From Garcia nutans (Eukaryota; Streptophyta; Magnoliopsida; Malpighiales; Euphorbiaceae), in assembly GCA_947685225.1 (NCBI GenBank), contig CANTUV010000076.1:1674001-1738000 (forward strand): 64,000 nucleotides of DNA. The letters are read 5' to 3'. Under the pieces are notes generated by a model that had not been told where the DNA came from, did no database searches, and worked only from the letters and a program-made list of their open reading frames with translations. The position numbers and the translations under genes were made by a program. Positions 34,871 through 47,019 of this stretch are shown here, in pieces (positions within the stretch are counted from its first letter, which is position 1; every line of letters begins with the position of its first letter).

Positions 34871-37699
34871 GATGTATATCATTATTAATATGCTAAATCA
34901 GCTGCACATTCTTTTACAAGAGAAGCTAAATTATATTTAGAGTTTTTTTTTTTTTTTTCTAATACTCACTTATTTCTTTATAGTTCATTATATCATTTTT
35001 AAATATCTTAAATTATAGTACACTTATCATAAATAAAATTATTATTTTATTATTATATCTTTATTTAATATATATTTTCTCACAATAATTATATAACATT
35101 AAAAATTATTTAAAAAATATATTATATTTAATAAAGATATATTAGAAAAAAAAATAATTCTTGATTAACTTAATCATATTCTATTAATATGTGTGTAAAT
35201 AATTATTATACTATAAAAATGGCAAAAAAGGGAGTATTTATTTTATATGCTTTATTTTAATTTAATTTAAGGAGAAATTAAAGTTAGCAATTGTCTTTTT
35301 CTTATTATTACGTCCAATTATATTTATATGTTAATCTGATTCTCAATGCTTATCCAGTTTCCGTCCGGGCACGACATCAACCCAGTTCACTGCACCAAAC
35401 ACCTCGACTAATGAGTATTAGAATGGTGCATTTTAAGTGTTTTTCTTACTTGAATTTATATATTATAATATTTTTCAATTATTAAATATTTTAAATTTTA
35501 TTTAATTCTTAATTTTCATGTGGTAATAAAATTTATAAAATTATTTGTTTAAAATTCTTATCTTCCTTTCATTATCTTTCTTTGAATTAAAGGAGAAAAT
35601 ATTAAATATATATCAAATAAAAATATTATAGTGAATGTGAACAAATTAAAATTTAAACGAATTAAATTTATAAAATTAAAATTACACAATATCACTTTTA
35701 TTTTTATATTTTAATAATAAGCGGTGGACATAGGAATTTTTATCTTTTTAAATTTATTATTAGATAGGTTAATTTTTTTTATAATTATATGTATTTCTGA
35801 ATTTATTAGACCAAAATTAATTCTATTTATATCGAATCGGCTCACTAAAAAATAAAATATTTCTAATAAATATTAATTTTACATAAAATTAATTAAAAGC
35901 TTACTCCGCATTGTATGGTAATTAGTAATAGTTTTAAACTACAAACAAAGTGACACATCACGTGTTACTGGAAAATTGGAAATATATATTAAATTAAATT
36001 AACTTTGTGAATTTGTTCGTAGGCCACCTGTATTGTAAAATATTATTATATCCTGGGATCAAGGCAGAATTTAAAAGGATAAATAATTATGTTTTTATGA
36101 TTTTTTTGTGTCAATATTTTTAAAAACTAAATTATTTAATTTATATATTTTTAAAAATTAAATTATTTAATTTATATATTTTTAAAAATTAAGCTATTTA
36201 ATTATTATATTCATCCCAAAACTGGTAATTAATAATTTTATCATTATAAAATAACTTACATCTTTATTATTTATTAAATCATACCCATTTTAAATTTTAT
36301 TTATATTTTTTATATATTATTTATTTTAATTTTATAAATATTACTAAAATATAATTTTAAATAATATAAATAATATATTTTATTATTTTAAAAACGGTCT
36401 ATACATATTATTTATTTTAATTTTATAAATATTGTTAAAAAATAATTTTAAATAATATGAGTAATATTTTTTTTATTTTGCAAATAATCTATATATAAAG
36501 TAAAATAAAAAAAATAAACTAACAAATAATAAAGATAAACATAGACATATATAAAAAAATGGCAAAAAAATTATTTTATGATATTAAGTTCGTTGGCTAG
36601 TGATTTTAGGACTCAAATATTGATTAAAGGACCAAGTAATTTATTTTTTAAAAATATAAAAACTTAAAAATAAATATAAAAAATTGAAAAACTCATTAGT
36701 GTAATACGTAAAACCTCAATAATTTTATAATTATTTAGCCAATTTAAAATCATAGGGTCTAACTTTACATTATATCTATATTTTTAGAATTTTTACTGAT
36801 CAAAATATATATTTTAATCTTAAAAATAATAAATTAGCACTAATTAATATAAATTAATGAGAAAAAATAAAAAAATAAATTCGTACTTTTAAAACTTTCT
36901 CTTCAACACAATCAATAAGGAGTAAATTGAGGTAAATATTTCTCAAAAAATATAATTGCAATATTATATATATATATATCTTGAAATAAAAAATAGAAAT
37001 AAAATATGAAAATAAAATTGTGAAATTTATAGAGAACTTATATTTTTTAAAACTATATTGAAAATATATGGATAAAAAAAGAAAATTAAATAAAAAAATT
37101 TGTAACTGTGTTTTATATAAGAAGAATTTGACTAAAAGAAAGAGATATAAGAAAATTGATTAAAAAAAGGAATATAGAAGATAGATAAATTTTTCTTAAA
37201 AAATGATTATTTAAAATAATATATTTTATAATGATAAGGGTCATTAATTGAACTAAAAATAAATTATATATAATTTGGTGTCAGCTCATGAAAAATTAAC
37301 CTTTATAAATTGATAAAATTAAAATTATAAATATATATTTAAATTTAAATATCTAATATAATACTCTAATATATATTAATTTAAAACAGACTCATAAAAT
37401 ATTGACATATATATTTATAAGTGTTGTGTGTCAAATACTTTTGGCTATTACATATACCTGATATATATATATATATATATATATATGGCAGTGCAGATAC
37501 GCCTACATGGATCCGCATATGTCGAATTTAATAAATTTATTTTTTGAACAAAACAAATTCAATAGTATTTTTTTTATCAAATAAAATCAATTCATTAAAA
37601 CAGAGGAATAGTAATGAATCAGATTTTTTAATATCTAACTCGTCTCATTTTTTTTATATAAAATATGATAAGTTATAAAGAAATTTAAATTGATATGGA
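34871..37699. other. AT-rich intergenic DNA with short tandem repeats
   Basis: No gene. At 36123-36200 a unit of about 31 bp (ATTATTTAATTTATATATTT) occurs about three times. A longer unit of about 90 bp starting TATTATTTATTTTAATTTTA near 36313 recurs near 36403. A small more GC-rich patch at 35355-35405 was not recognised. (AT)n runs occur near 36966-36979 and 37457-37486. Confidence 0.6.
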
Positions 37700-38230
37700 T
37701 AATATTTTTATTATACACAGAGGATGCTAACCAATTAGCAATTTTGCTACAACAACCCTTTACAAAAACAAAATTAAAATAACTAATACTGTCAGTCAAA
37801 AGTGTAATCATCAAAACAATTGCGTCAATCTCTGTAGGACAAGAATCCTAAGAGTTGATTACTTCGATGAGTTGCAAATTATCTTTATTGGAATACACAA
37901 TTATTTGAGCCCAAATCTACAGCTCTCTCAACTGCCTTCGAGAAGAATAATTATATGCTACAACCGTTGTAGCAATAAATGCCTACAACAGATCAATGAG
38001 ATTTTTACATTTTGATTAAATGCTTACAACGAACCAATGAAATAAATCATTTAATCTACGTGTAAGAATTCCATTAGTCCGTTGTAGGCATTTATTACTA
38101 TAACGGTTGTAGCATATAATTTTTCCTTCGAGAGACCTTGAGCTTCATTTGTCAAATATGCCATTAAATTTATCTACTGATTTGTTTTTTGCAACCTATA
38201 GTGTCCACCACATCACGTCAGCACCTACTC
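37700..38230 (-). pseudogene. LINE-type RNase H-like fragment, interrupted by a MITE
   Basis: On the minus strand the DNA encodes LMAYLTNEAQGL, then, after the MITE, KAVERAVDLGSNNCVF, FATHRS-like sequence and KGCCSKIANWLASS. This resembles the RVT_3 RNase H-like domain (acidic residue, helix with A-x-x-LG, and the late N-x-x-A-x-LA segment). It is degenerate with stops and shifts, so the assignment is moderate. The MITE at 37944-38124 separates the two parts. Confidence 0.5.
37944..38124. mobile_element. 181-bp MULE-type MITE with 9-bp target duplication
   Basis: The ends form an inverted repeat of about 45-60 bp: ATTATATGCTACAACCGTT on the left and its near-perfect reverse complement on the right, both running on through AATAAATGCCTACAAC. 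CCTTCGAGA flanks it directly on both sides, at 37935-37943 and 38125-38133. A 9-bp duplication with long inverted repeats is the signature of Mutator-type MITEs. It has no coding capacity. Confidence 0.9.
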
Positions 38231-40029
38231 GATTGCAGCAGCTCGATGACTATTGGCTATACTATTTTTTTTTGGCCAGTAGACTATTGACTGTACGTAA
38301 TATATATACACACACACTATTTTAATTCATTTTACATTTAAGCAACAAATTGTCAAACAATTTACCTTTTTTTTGTACTTTAAATCAATTTATATTTGTC
38401 TCTTTGTTTATGCTTCTGTAAAAACGACGTATAATTATTAAAATAATATTGTAATATTCAAATAATTATTGTATTTACTGAAAGTATAAAAATTATAATG
38501 CCAAAACGTTAAGGGACAGCCGTAACCTCCTAATTTTATGAATTTCGCATAACGTATTTAGATATCATGATCCATTTTGACATTCCCATTAATTGTTGAC
38601 TTCTAGAAACTGTTCTTGCTCCTGTTGTATTTAGCTTGAACATATATAATAGAAAAATCGTGGCCTCAATTGGGCGGCTGGGTATTTAGCTTTTAAGTCA
38701 AGTAATCAATTAGAATAGGTACTTCAGGAATAATAATAATTTTCTGGCCATCTCCAGGATATGTTCATGCATTACATTAGAGATAAGAGAAGATCCATTT
38801 TGGCTTTAAAAGATCATCTCCTGTTAATAAAAAAATGAAAATATTTTTATGAAGATATATATTTAGTATACAATTGCATACTATATAGTATACTAGAGAT
38901 ATACATATATATTCAATTAAATTTAAAAATGATTAAACTTAAAAAGAAATATTTTTAAAAATTTAGATTATTGAAAAAATATTAAAAATATATCATTATA
39001 TTTCCTAATAATATTGAGCAGAACAAATTGCGGACTCAACTTTGGGCCTACTCCAACTAAAGTTAAAGTCAGTTTAGGTTTAGCAATTGGGTTATAGGCC
39101 CATTGGTAAAACTTGTTGAGAAATTATTGTTATAAATAACAAAAAAAATAATGGGATATTTATAAAAATACTAGAAAAAATAAAAAAAAACTAATAAAAA
39201 AAATAAAAAAAAATTAAATTTATTATATTTTTAAAAATATTTTCAGATTTATCAGACTTTATATATTTTTATAAAAAAACTAAATTTAGATTATTTATTA
39301 AGAGTCAATTTTAAATTTATTATGAGTTTATTATACGTTTATTACTAGTTTATAATTTTATATTATTTATTTTAAATTATTATGGATTTATAGTAAAATA
39401 ATTAAATTATTTTTAATAAAAATAAAAAAAATTATAAAATACAGTAAAGAGTGCAATTTTCTAATAAATGAGAATAACAATGATCATAAAAGTGATGTTT
39501 GGGGAAAATTATGGATAACATCGGATTAAATATTAAATAAAAAAAATAGACGAAGAGAGTATTTGAGTAATGAGTGGTAATAGGCAGCGCATGCAAATAG
39601 AGGCACAATATTTTTGATAGTGACTTTGTTTAGGGTTTTATTTATGAAGTTACAAACTCACATATTTTATTGAAAAAAAAAACACATATTTTTATTAATC
39701 GCTTATTTTTTAGAATGAAATATCATATATGAGAAGCCATTTATTATGTGATAGAGACTTGGGATGCCAATTTTTCCCATTAATTTTGATATTCTTTCTT
39801 TCTTTTTATTTATTTATTATAATTAATCACTTTAGCCTATTAAACAAAAAAAATAATTTTTAAATTGAAGATTTTCTAACTAAACAGTATTTCTCAAACG
39901 GAAATGTGGGGAATTATGTAAAAAAAAACATAGAGGTATTTTTTACAAAAAGAAAAATAATATTTAATGCAAACAATTCAAACACAGTACGGAAATTTCA
40001 CTTAGAAAACAGAAAGAGCAATACTAGGA
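38231..40029. other. intergenic DNA downstream of the P450
   Basis: AT-rich, with no gene recognised. The region 38500-38830 is more complex but has no long frame or known motif. 39000-39480 contains long A-tracts. Confidence 0.6.
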
Positions 40030-40168
40030 GCATGAGCAAAATCACCGTGGAGCAAGCCAATTTGTTGTCGGGGGGGACCGTCTCCATGGATAAGCTCGGC
40101 GGACCTGATAAAAACGCAGGGGCTGATCGACATCTCTTTATTCAACGCCAATTAGATGAAACTACTGT
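40030..40168. other. GC-rich patch directly downstream of the P450 stop
   Basis: The stretch is markedly richer in G and C than the flanking DNA, with a run of seven G near 40070 and an open plus-strand frame (MSKITVEQANLLSGG). I do not recognise the product. It may be P450 3' untranslated sequence or a foreign fragment. Confidence 0.3.
40137..40142 (-). promoter_or_regulatory. candidate polyadenylation signal of the P450
   Basis: AATAAA on the minus strand, about 27 bases after the stop codon. It is the canonical hexamer, though closer to the stop than is usual. Confidence 0.4.
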
Positions 40169-41842
40169 TTAGTCCAATTGTTGATAAAGTTGAGGGGCAA
40201 GGCGTGGGGTGAGAACAATTTCAAGAGGAGTTATCTTTAATAAGACTGCACCTTTGGCTTCAGTCATATCCACTGGTTCACTTCCTGGAGTTGTGATATT
40301 AAATGCTTGAAGTAACCTTGACAGAGTTGTATTCATTATTTGCACAGCAAAATTCATTCCAGGACAAGACCGTCTTCCTGCTCCAAATGGTAAGAACTCA
40401 TAATGTTGACCTGAAACGTCTAAATTTGCATTTTCTGCTAAGAATCTTTCTGGCTTGAACTCTTCAGGATCAACCCAAACATTAGGGTCTCTATGTAACT
40501 TCCATAAGTTTGTATACAGACGAGTGCCTTTAGGAATATGGTGACCGAAGATGGAACAGTCTTCTGTCGCCTCACGAGGAACTCCTAGTGGACCTGGTGG
40601 GTATAAACGCAATGTTTCTTTAATCATGGCTGAGAAGTACTCCAATTTCTCAATATCTGAGTGATCTACCCATCTTTCCCTTCCAACATGCTGCTCTAGT
40701 TCTTCATGGATTCTCTCCATTATGCTTCTGTTGTTTAACAAATTGGATAACGCCCATGTTATGGTTGACGAAGTGCTATCAGAGCCACCAACAAAAAGTG
40801 ACTGAACCATGAAATTGAAATATTTATAGTCAGCAATTGAGAAAAAGTTTAGAATATTAAAATTGGTAAACTTGTTCCTTTACACGAAGAAAATTTTTTT
40901 AAGACATACCAGTGCTGTTGACTTGATAATATCATCACGTTTGTGGCCGAATGTGGTATCATCCTTAATGACTGATAGCATAACATCGATGAAGTCTTTG
41001 TTCGAATCAGTCTTGTTCTTCTCTGCCATGTGTTCTTCAATCCAACTTGACATAATAACATCCAATTCTTTGGAAACTTTCTTCATATTTTTCTTAATTC
41101 CTTGAAAATCCCACCATCCAAGAAATGGGATTAAATCACCAGGAACTAGAGCTCCAAGAACATAATTGAATTCTTTCATAATCGTTTCAATAGGTCTGCC
41201 ATGTTCATCATCTCTTTCATCTTTATCATTCCCTTCAAAAAATCTCTTCCCTGCTATCATTCTTGTAATTATATTAAAGCCCAAATGTTCAAGATACTTA
41301 GACATGTCTATATTTTTTTGACCATTGCTTTGAGAGTGCACATCTTTGATTAACCTATTCACTTCTGATACTAGAACATGTCTCATTAACCTTATTCTTT
41401 GCATTGACAAGAGCTCTACCATGACCAATTTTTTTATGTTACGCCAATAACTACCGTAAGGGGAAAAGCCAAAAGCAGCATAATTGTAGCCGATATACTC
41501 AGCTTGGACAGAAGGTGGCCGAGAAGAGAAAGAAATATCATTTGTAGTGAAAGTCTCTTTCATTGCTTCATAACTGCTAATAATGATTGCTTTATAAGCA
41601 CCAAGTCTGATAGAGAAGATAGGGCCGGATTTATCAGCTATCTCAGCCATGGTTCGGGCTAATATTTTTTCTCCACTTAGTCCAAGTAGATGGAGATGAC
41701 CGATAATTGGCCAGGCACCAGGTGCTTCTGGGACTCTCAAGCCCTTGCTTCTTTTACTGTTTTTTCCAAACTTCCATAGATTATAAAGCAAAACTAATGC
41801 TATAACTCCAACAATTGCAAGAAAATGTGAAGGAAAATCCAT
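40169..41842 (-). CDS. cytochrome P450, CYP82-like, two exons
   Basis: The coding sequence is 41842-40910 joined to 40801-40169, giving 521 residues, normal for this family. Residues 5-23 form the membrane anchor that would hold it in the endoplasmic reticulum, followed by basic residues and a proline-rich hinge (PEAPGAWPIIGH, 38-49). The oxygen-binding I-helix motif GGSDST is at 316-321, ETLR of the ExxR pair at 373-376, PERF at 428-431, and the haem loop FLPFGAGRRSCPG at 447-459 with Cys457 as iron ligand. EYIGYNYAAFGFSPYGSYWR is characteristic of CYP82 proteins. Such enzymes use NADPH-P450 reductase to oxidise specialised metabolites such as alkaloids, terpenoids, coumarins or flavones. 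The substrate here cannot be told. The frame is fully open, so this is the one likely functional host gene in the window. Confidence 0.93.
40802..40909 (-). other. P450 intron, 108 bp, phase 0
   Basis: On the minus strand the donor is CTG|GTATGTC and the acceptor GGTTCAG|TCACTT. Splicing joins STAL to SLFVGGSDST, matching the family spacing before the I-helix. A single phase-0 intron just before the I-helix motif is usual for A-type P450s. An ATG within the intron's 3' end gives a misleading longer second frame. Confidence 0.85.
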
Positions 41843-41890
41843 GATAGGTAGGCTTATGGGTTGTGTAACGACTGATCATTCCAATTCCAC

Positions 41891-41898
41891 TTATAAAG
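41891..41898 (-). promoter_or_regulatory. candidate TATA box of the P450
   Basis: CTTTATAA on the minus strand about 50 bases before the start codon would give a very short leader. It is suggested by position and sequence only. Confidence 0.35.
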
Positions 41899-42154
41899 CA
41901 TTACTAAGTTGCTTTTTCTGGGCTACATGTGGGCCCTCCAATTCTTTGCTGAACATGGGCCATTTAGCCATCTTTTTGTGGTGTCCAAGTAAAATTTTAT
42001 TATTTTTTTCCTTTTCACTTATTCGTATTAGTAATAATTAAACTAAATTAAAATATGACCATATATAGTGACCAATGACACGATAAAAACTAAAAAAAGA
42101 AAAAAAAAGCATATAATCAGTCATTATAACATCATGCTAGAACTTGAAGGGTCT

Positions 42155-42213
42155 AAAGTGACCATTACCAATTAAAAATTTTAAAGTGACCATTACCAAT
42201 TAAAAATTTTAAA
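42155..42213. repeat. short tandem duplication
   Basis: The block TAAAGTGACCATTACCAATT with the following AAAAATTT occurs twice in tandem directly before the MITE-like element. Confidence 0.8.
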
Positions 42214-42214
42214 A

Positions 42215-42887
42215 TAGGATTATAAATGAGCCCACTTGCTTGAGTTGGAGCTCGGCTAAGTAAAAATTTATTCAAATTTAAATATAAGCTGCTTATTTAT
42301 TAAATAAGTTAAATTTAAATAAAAAGATATTTGATTCATTAATTCACAAACTGGCTTTTTTAAAAAATTTATGAATTAAGTTAGTAAGCTAGTTTGTTTT
42401 TTATATTAGATTAAATATATATATTTTAATTTATATATTAAATTATATGAATATTTTAATTTTTTTACTAATTTAATTTATATAATTTATTAATATATGG
42501 TATAAGTGGTCGATAACTAAATTAAATAATATAAAATAACATAGTAATTTATAATAAAATATAAAATTATAGTAATATAATATAATATTTTTATTAATTT
42601 ATAATCATATTATTCATTTTTATAGAAATGTTAATTTTAGTATATCTTCTATGAAAATATAAAAAAGATAAATGAAAAGTGAAAACTGAAATAAGTATGT
42701 TGAATTTTTTAAATTTATTTAAATCAAGTTCGAGATATATAATATATGAGTTGACTCAGTATAAGTTTAGGCTAGACTAGGCTCGAGCTCGATTTAAGTT
42801 CGAGTTTGAACTAGACTATTTTATAATAAGTTGAGCTTAAATTTTTTAAAATTTGGCTCGGCTTGACTCGATTCGATAACAATCCTA
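42215..42887. mobile_element. MITE-like element rich in GAGCTCG motifs
   Basis: The left end TAGGATTATAA and right end TTATCGATAACAATCCTA-like sequence (ending AATCCTA) form a short inverted repeat. Possible flanking 7-mers are TTTAAAA and TTTAAAG. The interior has many GCTCGGCT, GAGCTCGATTT and AAGTTCGAG motifs, a pattern common in hAT-like non-autonomous plant elements. It has no coding sequence. A second partial copy at 43294-43770 arises from the tandem duplication. Confidence 0.4.
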
Positions 42888-44169
42888 TTTAAAGAGATGA
42901 ATAAAAATAAAAATAAAAATAAAATAAAAAAAATAAAAATAGAGTATTATCGTCTTAAAACCTCTCCTTGGTGTGTATTCCTTGAAAACATGCTTATGCT
43001 AATATTTCAATTTAAATTCACTACTAATCATACTACAACAATAACAACAACAATAATAAAGTCTTAATCGCAAGTCAATTAGGGTCGGCTATATGGATTT
43101 GGGGCTATCTCTTATGATAAATGTAAAACAGTAAGATTATTTTATACCACTTTTATCTAAGTTAATTTAGGTATACCCCTGTCTTTCTTAGCTATTTCTA
43201 CTTTAACTAGTTTATTTTTTTTACTGGTGCATCACTAGGTCTACATTTTATATGACCAAACCATTTTAATCTATGCTCTCATATCTTATTCTCATATATA
43301 TTTTAATTTATATATATTAAATTATATGAATATTTTAATTTTTTACTAATTTTATTTATATAATTTATTAATATATAGTATAGGTGGTCGATAACTAAAT
43401 TAAATAATATAAAATAACTTAGTAATTTATAATAAAATATAAAATTATAATAATATAATATTTTATTTTTATTAATTTATAATCATATTATTCATTTTTA
43501 TCGAAATGTTAATTTTAGTATATCTTCTATGAAAATATAGATAAGATAAATGAGAATTGAAAACTGAAATAAGTACGTTGAATTCTTTAAATTTATTTAA
43601 ATCAAGTTCGAGATATATAATATATGAGCTGACTCAGTATAAGTTTAGGCTAGGCTAGGCTCAAACTCGATTTGAGTTCGAGTTTGAACTTGACTATTTT
43701 ATAATAAGTTGAGCTTAATTTTTTCAAAATTCAGCTCGGCTTGACTCAATTCAATTATAATCCTATTTAAAGAGATAAATAAAATAAAATAAAATAAAAT
43801 AAAATAAAATAAAAATAAAGTATTATCGTCTTAAAACCTCTCCTTAGTGTGTATTCCTTGAAAACATGCATATGCTAACATTTCAATTTAAATTCACTAC
43901 TAATCATACTGCAACAGCAACAACAACAATAATAAAGTCTTAATCGCAAGTCAATTAGGGTCGGCTATATGGATTCAGGGCTATCTCTCATGATAAATGT
44001 AAAACAATAAGATCATTTTGTACCACTTTTATCTAAGTTAATTTAGGTATACCCCTGTCTTTCTTAGCTATTTCTACTTTAACTAGTTTATTTTTTTTAC
44101 TGATGCATCACTAGGTCTACATTTTATATGACCAAACCATTTTAATCTATGCTCTCATATCTTATTCTC
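42418..44169. repeat. 876-bp tandem segmental duplication
   Basis: Unit 1 is about 42418-43293 and unit 2 about 43294-44169. Both begin ATATATTTTAATTTATATAT, run through GGTCGATAACTAAATTAAAT and the RTE 3' end (GGGTCGGCTATATGGATT), and end CATATCTTATTCTC. The copies differ at scattered sites. The duplication joins RTE 3' sequence to the middle of the MITE-like element, so it happened after the RTE inserted. Confidence 0.88.
43888..43908. repeat. left target site duplication of the RTE LINE
   Basis: A 21-bp sequence beginning TTAAATTCAC and ending TAATCATA occurs here and, identically, at 46999-47019. Confidence 0.9.
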
Positions 44170-46998
44170 GATAGACGCTACTTATACTTTTTCTCTAATG
44201 CACTAATTTTGTATTCAATCTATTCTAATGTGTCTACACATCTATCTTATCATTCTCATATCTGCAATTTGTATCTTACTCATGTGTTGTATTTTCATAA
44301 TCCAACACTCACTACCATATATTATCGCGGGCCATATTGTAGTGCGGTTAAATTTTTTTTTTCATTTTGACTGACATCTTTTGGTCACATAAAACTCCTG
44401 TGACACTCCTCTACTTCATCCAACCAGTTTTAATTCTATAACTTATATCTTTTTTACATCCTCCATCCTCTTGAAAAATAGAGTCAAGGTATTTAAAATG
44501 AGTATTATGAGGTGCTATAACTTCGTCTAAAATAACTTTATTTTCTTCTCTATTCGTGTTATTAAATCTATAATGCATATATTCAGTCTTAGTTCTACTT
44601 AGCTTAAAATCTTTTGATTCCAAAGTATTTCTCCATAGCGCCAACTTTTGACTTATTCCTGCTTGAGTCTCATCTATTAACATAATATCATTTGTAAATA
44701 TCATACACTAAGGGATACCATCCTGTATATGCCTTGTTAGCTTATCTATGATCAAGGCAAAGAGATAAGGGCTCAAAGCTGAACCTTGATATAACCCAAT
44801 AGAAATAGAAAAATCCTTAGTATCCCCTCCAATAGTGCGGACAATAGTGATAGCTCCATCATATATATCCTTCAAGACTTGGATATATCTTACAGAAATT
44901 TCTCTACGCTCTAGGACTCACCATAAAACTTCTCTAGAAATTTTATCATAAGCTTTTTCCAAGTCAATAAAAATCATATGTAAATCCCTCTTTATCTCTT
45001 TAAACTTTTTCATCACATCTCTAATAAGAAAGATAGCTTCCATAGTGGATCGACCAGGCATAATCAAATTGGTTTGGAGAAATACAAGTGTCCAAACATA
45101 AATGGTGTCCCACAACTCTCTCCTTTATTTTTAAAAATAGATATCAAACTACTTTGTCTCCATTCATCAGGTATTTTCTTTGTACTTAGGATCTTATTAA
45201 ACAAAGTCTTCAACCACACAATTACTACATCTCCCAAATATTTTCATACCTCAATGGATATTCTATCCAGTCTACATGCTTTACCGATTTTTATTCTTTT
45301 CAAAGCTTTCTTTACTTTGGAGAATCTGATCTGTTTAGTATACTTCACATTTTTCTCAGCCATGTCGTTCAAACCTTCAATGTTTTCACTATGATTTTTA
45401 TTAATAAGCTTCTCAAAATAACTTATGTTAAAATCTCTACATTTCATTTCTCTTATTTTAGCCAATTTATAAATATCTTTTTCTCATTCCTTCATTCTAA
45501 GTTTTTCATTTAAACTTTCCAAAGATTGTGCTCTTGCTTGCTTAACTGCCTTTTAACATCCTTTTTTGCTTGTTTATAATACTTAAAAGCCTCATTGTCA
45601 CTATACTTTGGCAAACTCTTATACCATTCTCTTTTACTTTTTACTGTTTTTTGTACTTTCTCAGTCCACCACCAAGACTCCTTCAAGGGATGCCCACATT
45701 TCTCTCTAAGTACTTTTCTAGCTACTCCTTTAATCATTATAGACATGTCCATCTATAAATTATTTGCTGACACATTCATATCCACATCCTAACATCCGGC
45801 TTTAACCAACTCATCCTTAAATATCAACTGTTTTTCACCTTTTAAAGTCCACCACCTAATCTTGAAAATTCCGTTTCTTTTTAGCCTACTAGTCCAACTC
45901 TTAATCTTGACATGCAACACCACTAACCTATATTGAGTAGTTAATGCCTCACCTGAAATAATCTTTCAATTCTCGTATCGAGTTTGATTAGCTTTTCTTG
46001 TGAGTATCAAGTCAATCTGACTTCTATTTTACCCACTTTTAAATGTTACTAGATGTGATTCCTTTTTTTTTATATAAAATATGTATTTGCCAAAATCAAT
46101 CTGTAAGCTATAGCAAAATCAAGTATATTGTCTTCTTCATTTCTAATTCCAAAACTATAATCTCTATGTACATCCTCAAAACCTACTCTATCTTTTTTTA
46201 TATGTCCATTTAAGTCTCCTTCTACAAAGTTATTCTCATCATTCGAAATCTCTCTCATAAGCTCATTCATATCCTCATAGAATTTTTGCTTGCTCTCCCT
46301 ATCTAATCCAAGTTGAGGAGCATAAGCACTAACTATATTAATAGTTTCGTTCTATAACATAAGTTTTATTGAAGTGATTCGATCACCCACTCTTTTCACC
46401 GCTATAACCACCCCCTTTAGGTTCCGATATAAACTTATACCTACTTCATTCTTTTTTTTTTGTCTATTTCAGTATACCACACCTTATATCATATGTTCTC
46501 AATTTCTTTACTCTTTTCTCGAACCTATTTAGTCTCTTGAATGCATGCAATGCAATACTGATTTTTCTTTTCTTCATAGTATCAACAAGTTCTCTCAACT
46601 TACCTATAAGAGATCCAATATTTCAAGTTTCTATTCTGATTTTACTTTTCACTTGTTCTCTCTTATGTTTCTTCCTATAAAAGCTTTTACCCTTTTTTGA
46701 ACCAGTATCTCTCATATTATTTATATTTTAGACTAACTTCTTTACACACATATGTCCTTTATCCGGGCGCCGATATGACACGTCTCATTCGGAGAATATT
46801 TTACATCCTTATCTATTTCTCACAACATTCGCGCTCCACTATAGCACATTGCAAGTAGAGGATGCCCAAATAAAATATCATTAGAATCTATATCATGAGA
46901 AGTGATAAAGGTTTACAGTAGCTGTCACCTACCGCAATCCTCCTTCTTTACCTGGATTTGGGACTAGCTATGCACAAAGAATTCATGAATAAAAAGAG
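43909..46998 (-). mobile_element. full-length RTE-clade LINE, decayed
   Basis: It is about 3.1 kb between two identical 21-bp target duplications. On the minus strand it ends in the plant RTE signature (ATCCATATAGCCGACCC, then TTATTGTTGTTG repeats). The 5' part near 46900-46980 has the GTGCATAGCTAGTCCC leader followed by pyrimidine/purine-rich sequence. The interior encodes endonuclease and reverse transcriptase in order. The long perfect duplication indicates target-primed integration of a complete element. Confidence 0.88.
44400..46720 (-). pseudogene. RTE ORF: endonuclease and reverse transcriptase (pseudogene)
   Basis: From 46720 leftward: IACIQET-type endonuclease start, GDLNGHIKKDRVGFEDVH and RNEEDNILDFAIAYRLIL (46070-46270), a basic linker (SWWWTEKVQKTVKSKREWYK, 45510-45752), then the RT with VKKALKRIKIGKACRLDRIS, PGRSTMEAIFLIRDVM, MIFIDLEKAYDKISREVLW (44918-45115), a decayed YADD-type box (MIFTNDIMLIDET) and LSRTKTEYM. 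Stops and shifts separate these pieces. The order and motifs are those of plant RTE elements. The enzyme would nick target DNA and copy the element's RNA into it. Confidence 0.87.
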
Positions 46999-47019
46999 TT
47001 AAATTCACTACTAATCATA
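46999..47019. repeat. right target site duplication of the RTE LINE
   Basis: Identical to 43888-43908 over 21 bp. Confidence 0.9.

Noticed and set aside
35291..35485. 64-codon frame with a GC-richer centre
   Set aside because: The composition is mixed, with no domain or homologous copy seen. It is probably chance.
39906..40172. Open 88-codon plus-strand frame overlapping the end of the P450
   Set aside because: It begins in A-rich sequence, resembles no known protein, and its end overlaps the P450 stop on the other strand. Its second half is reported only as a GC-rich patch.
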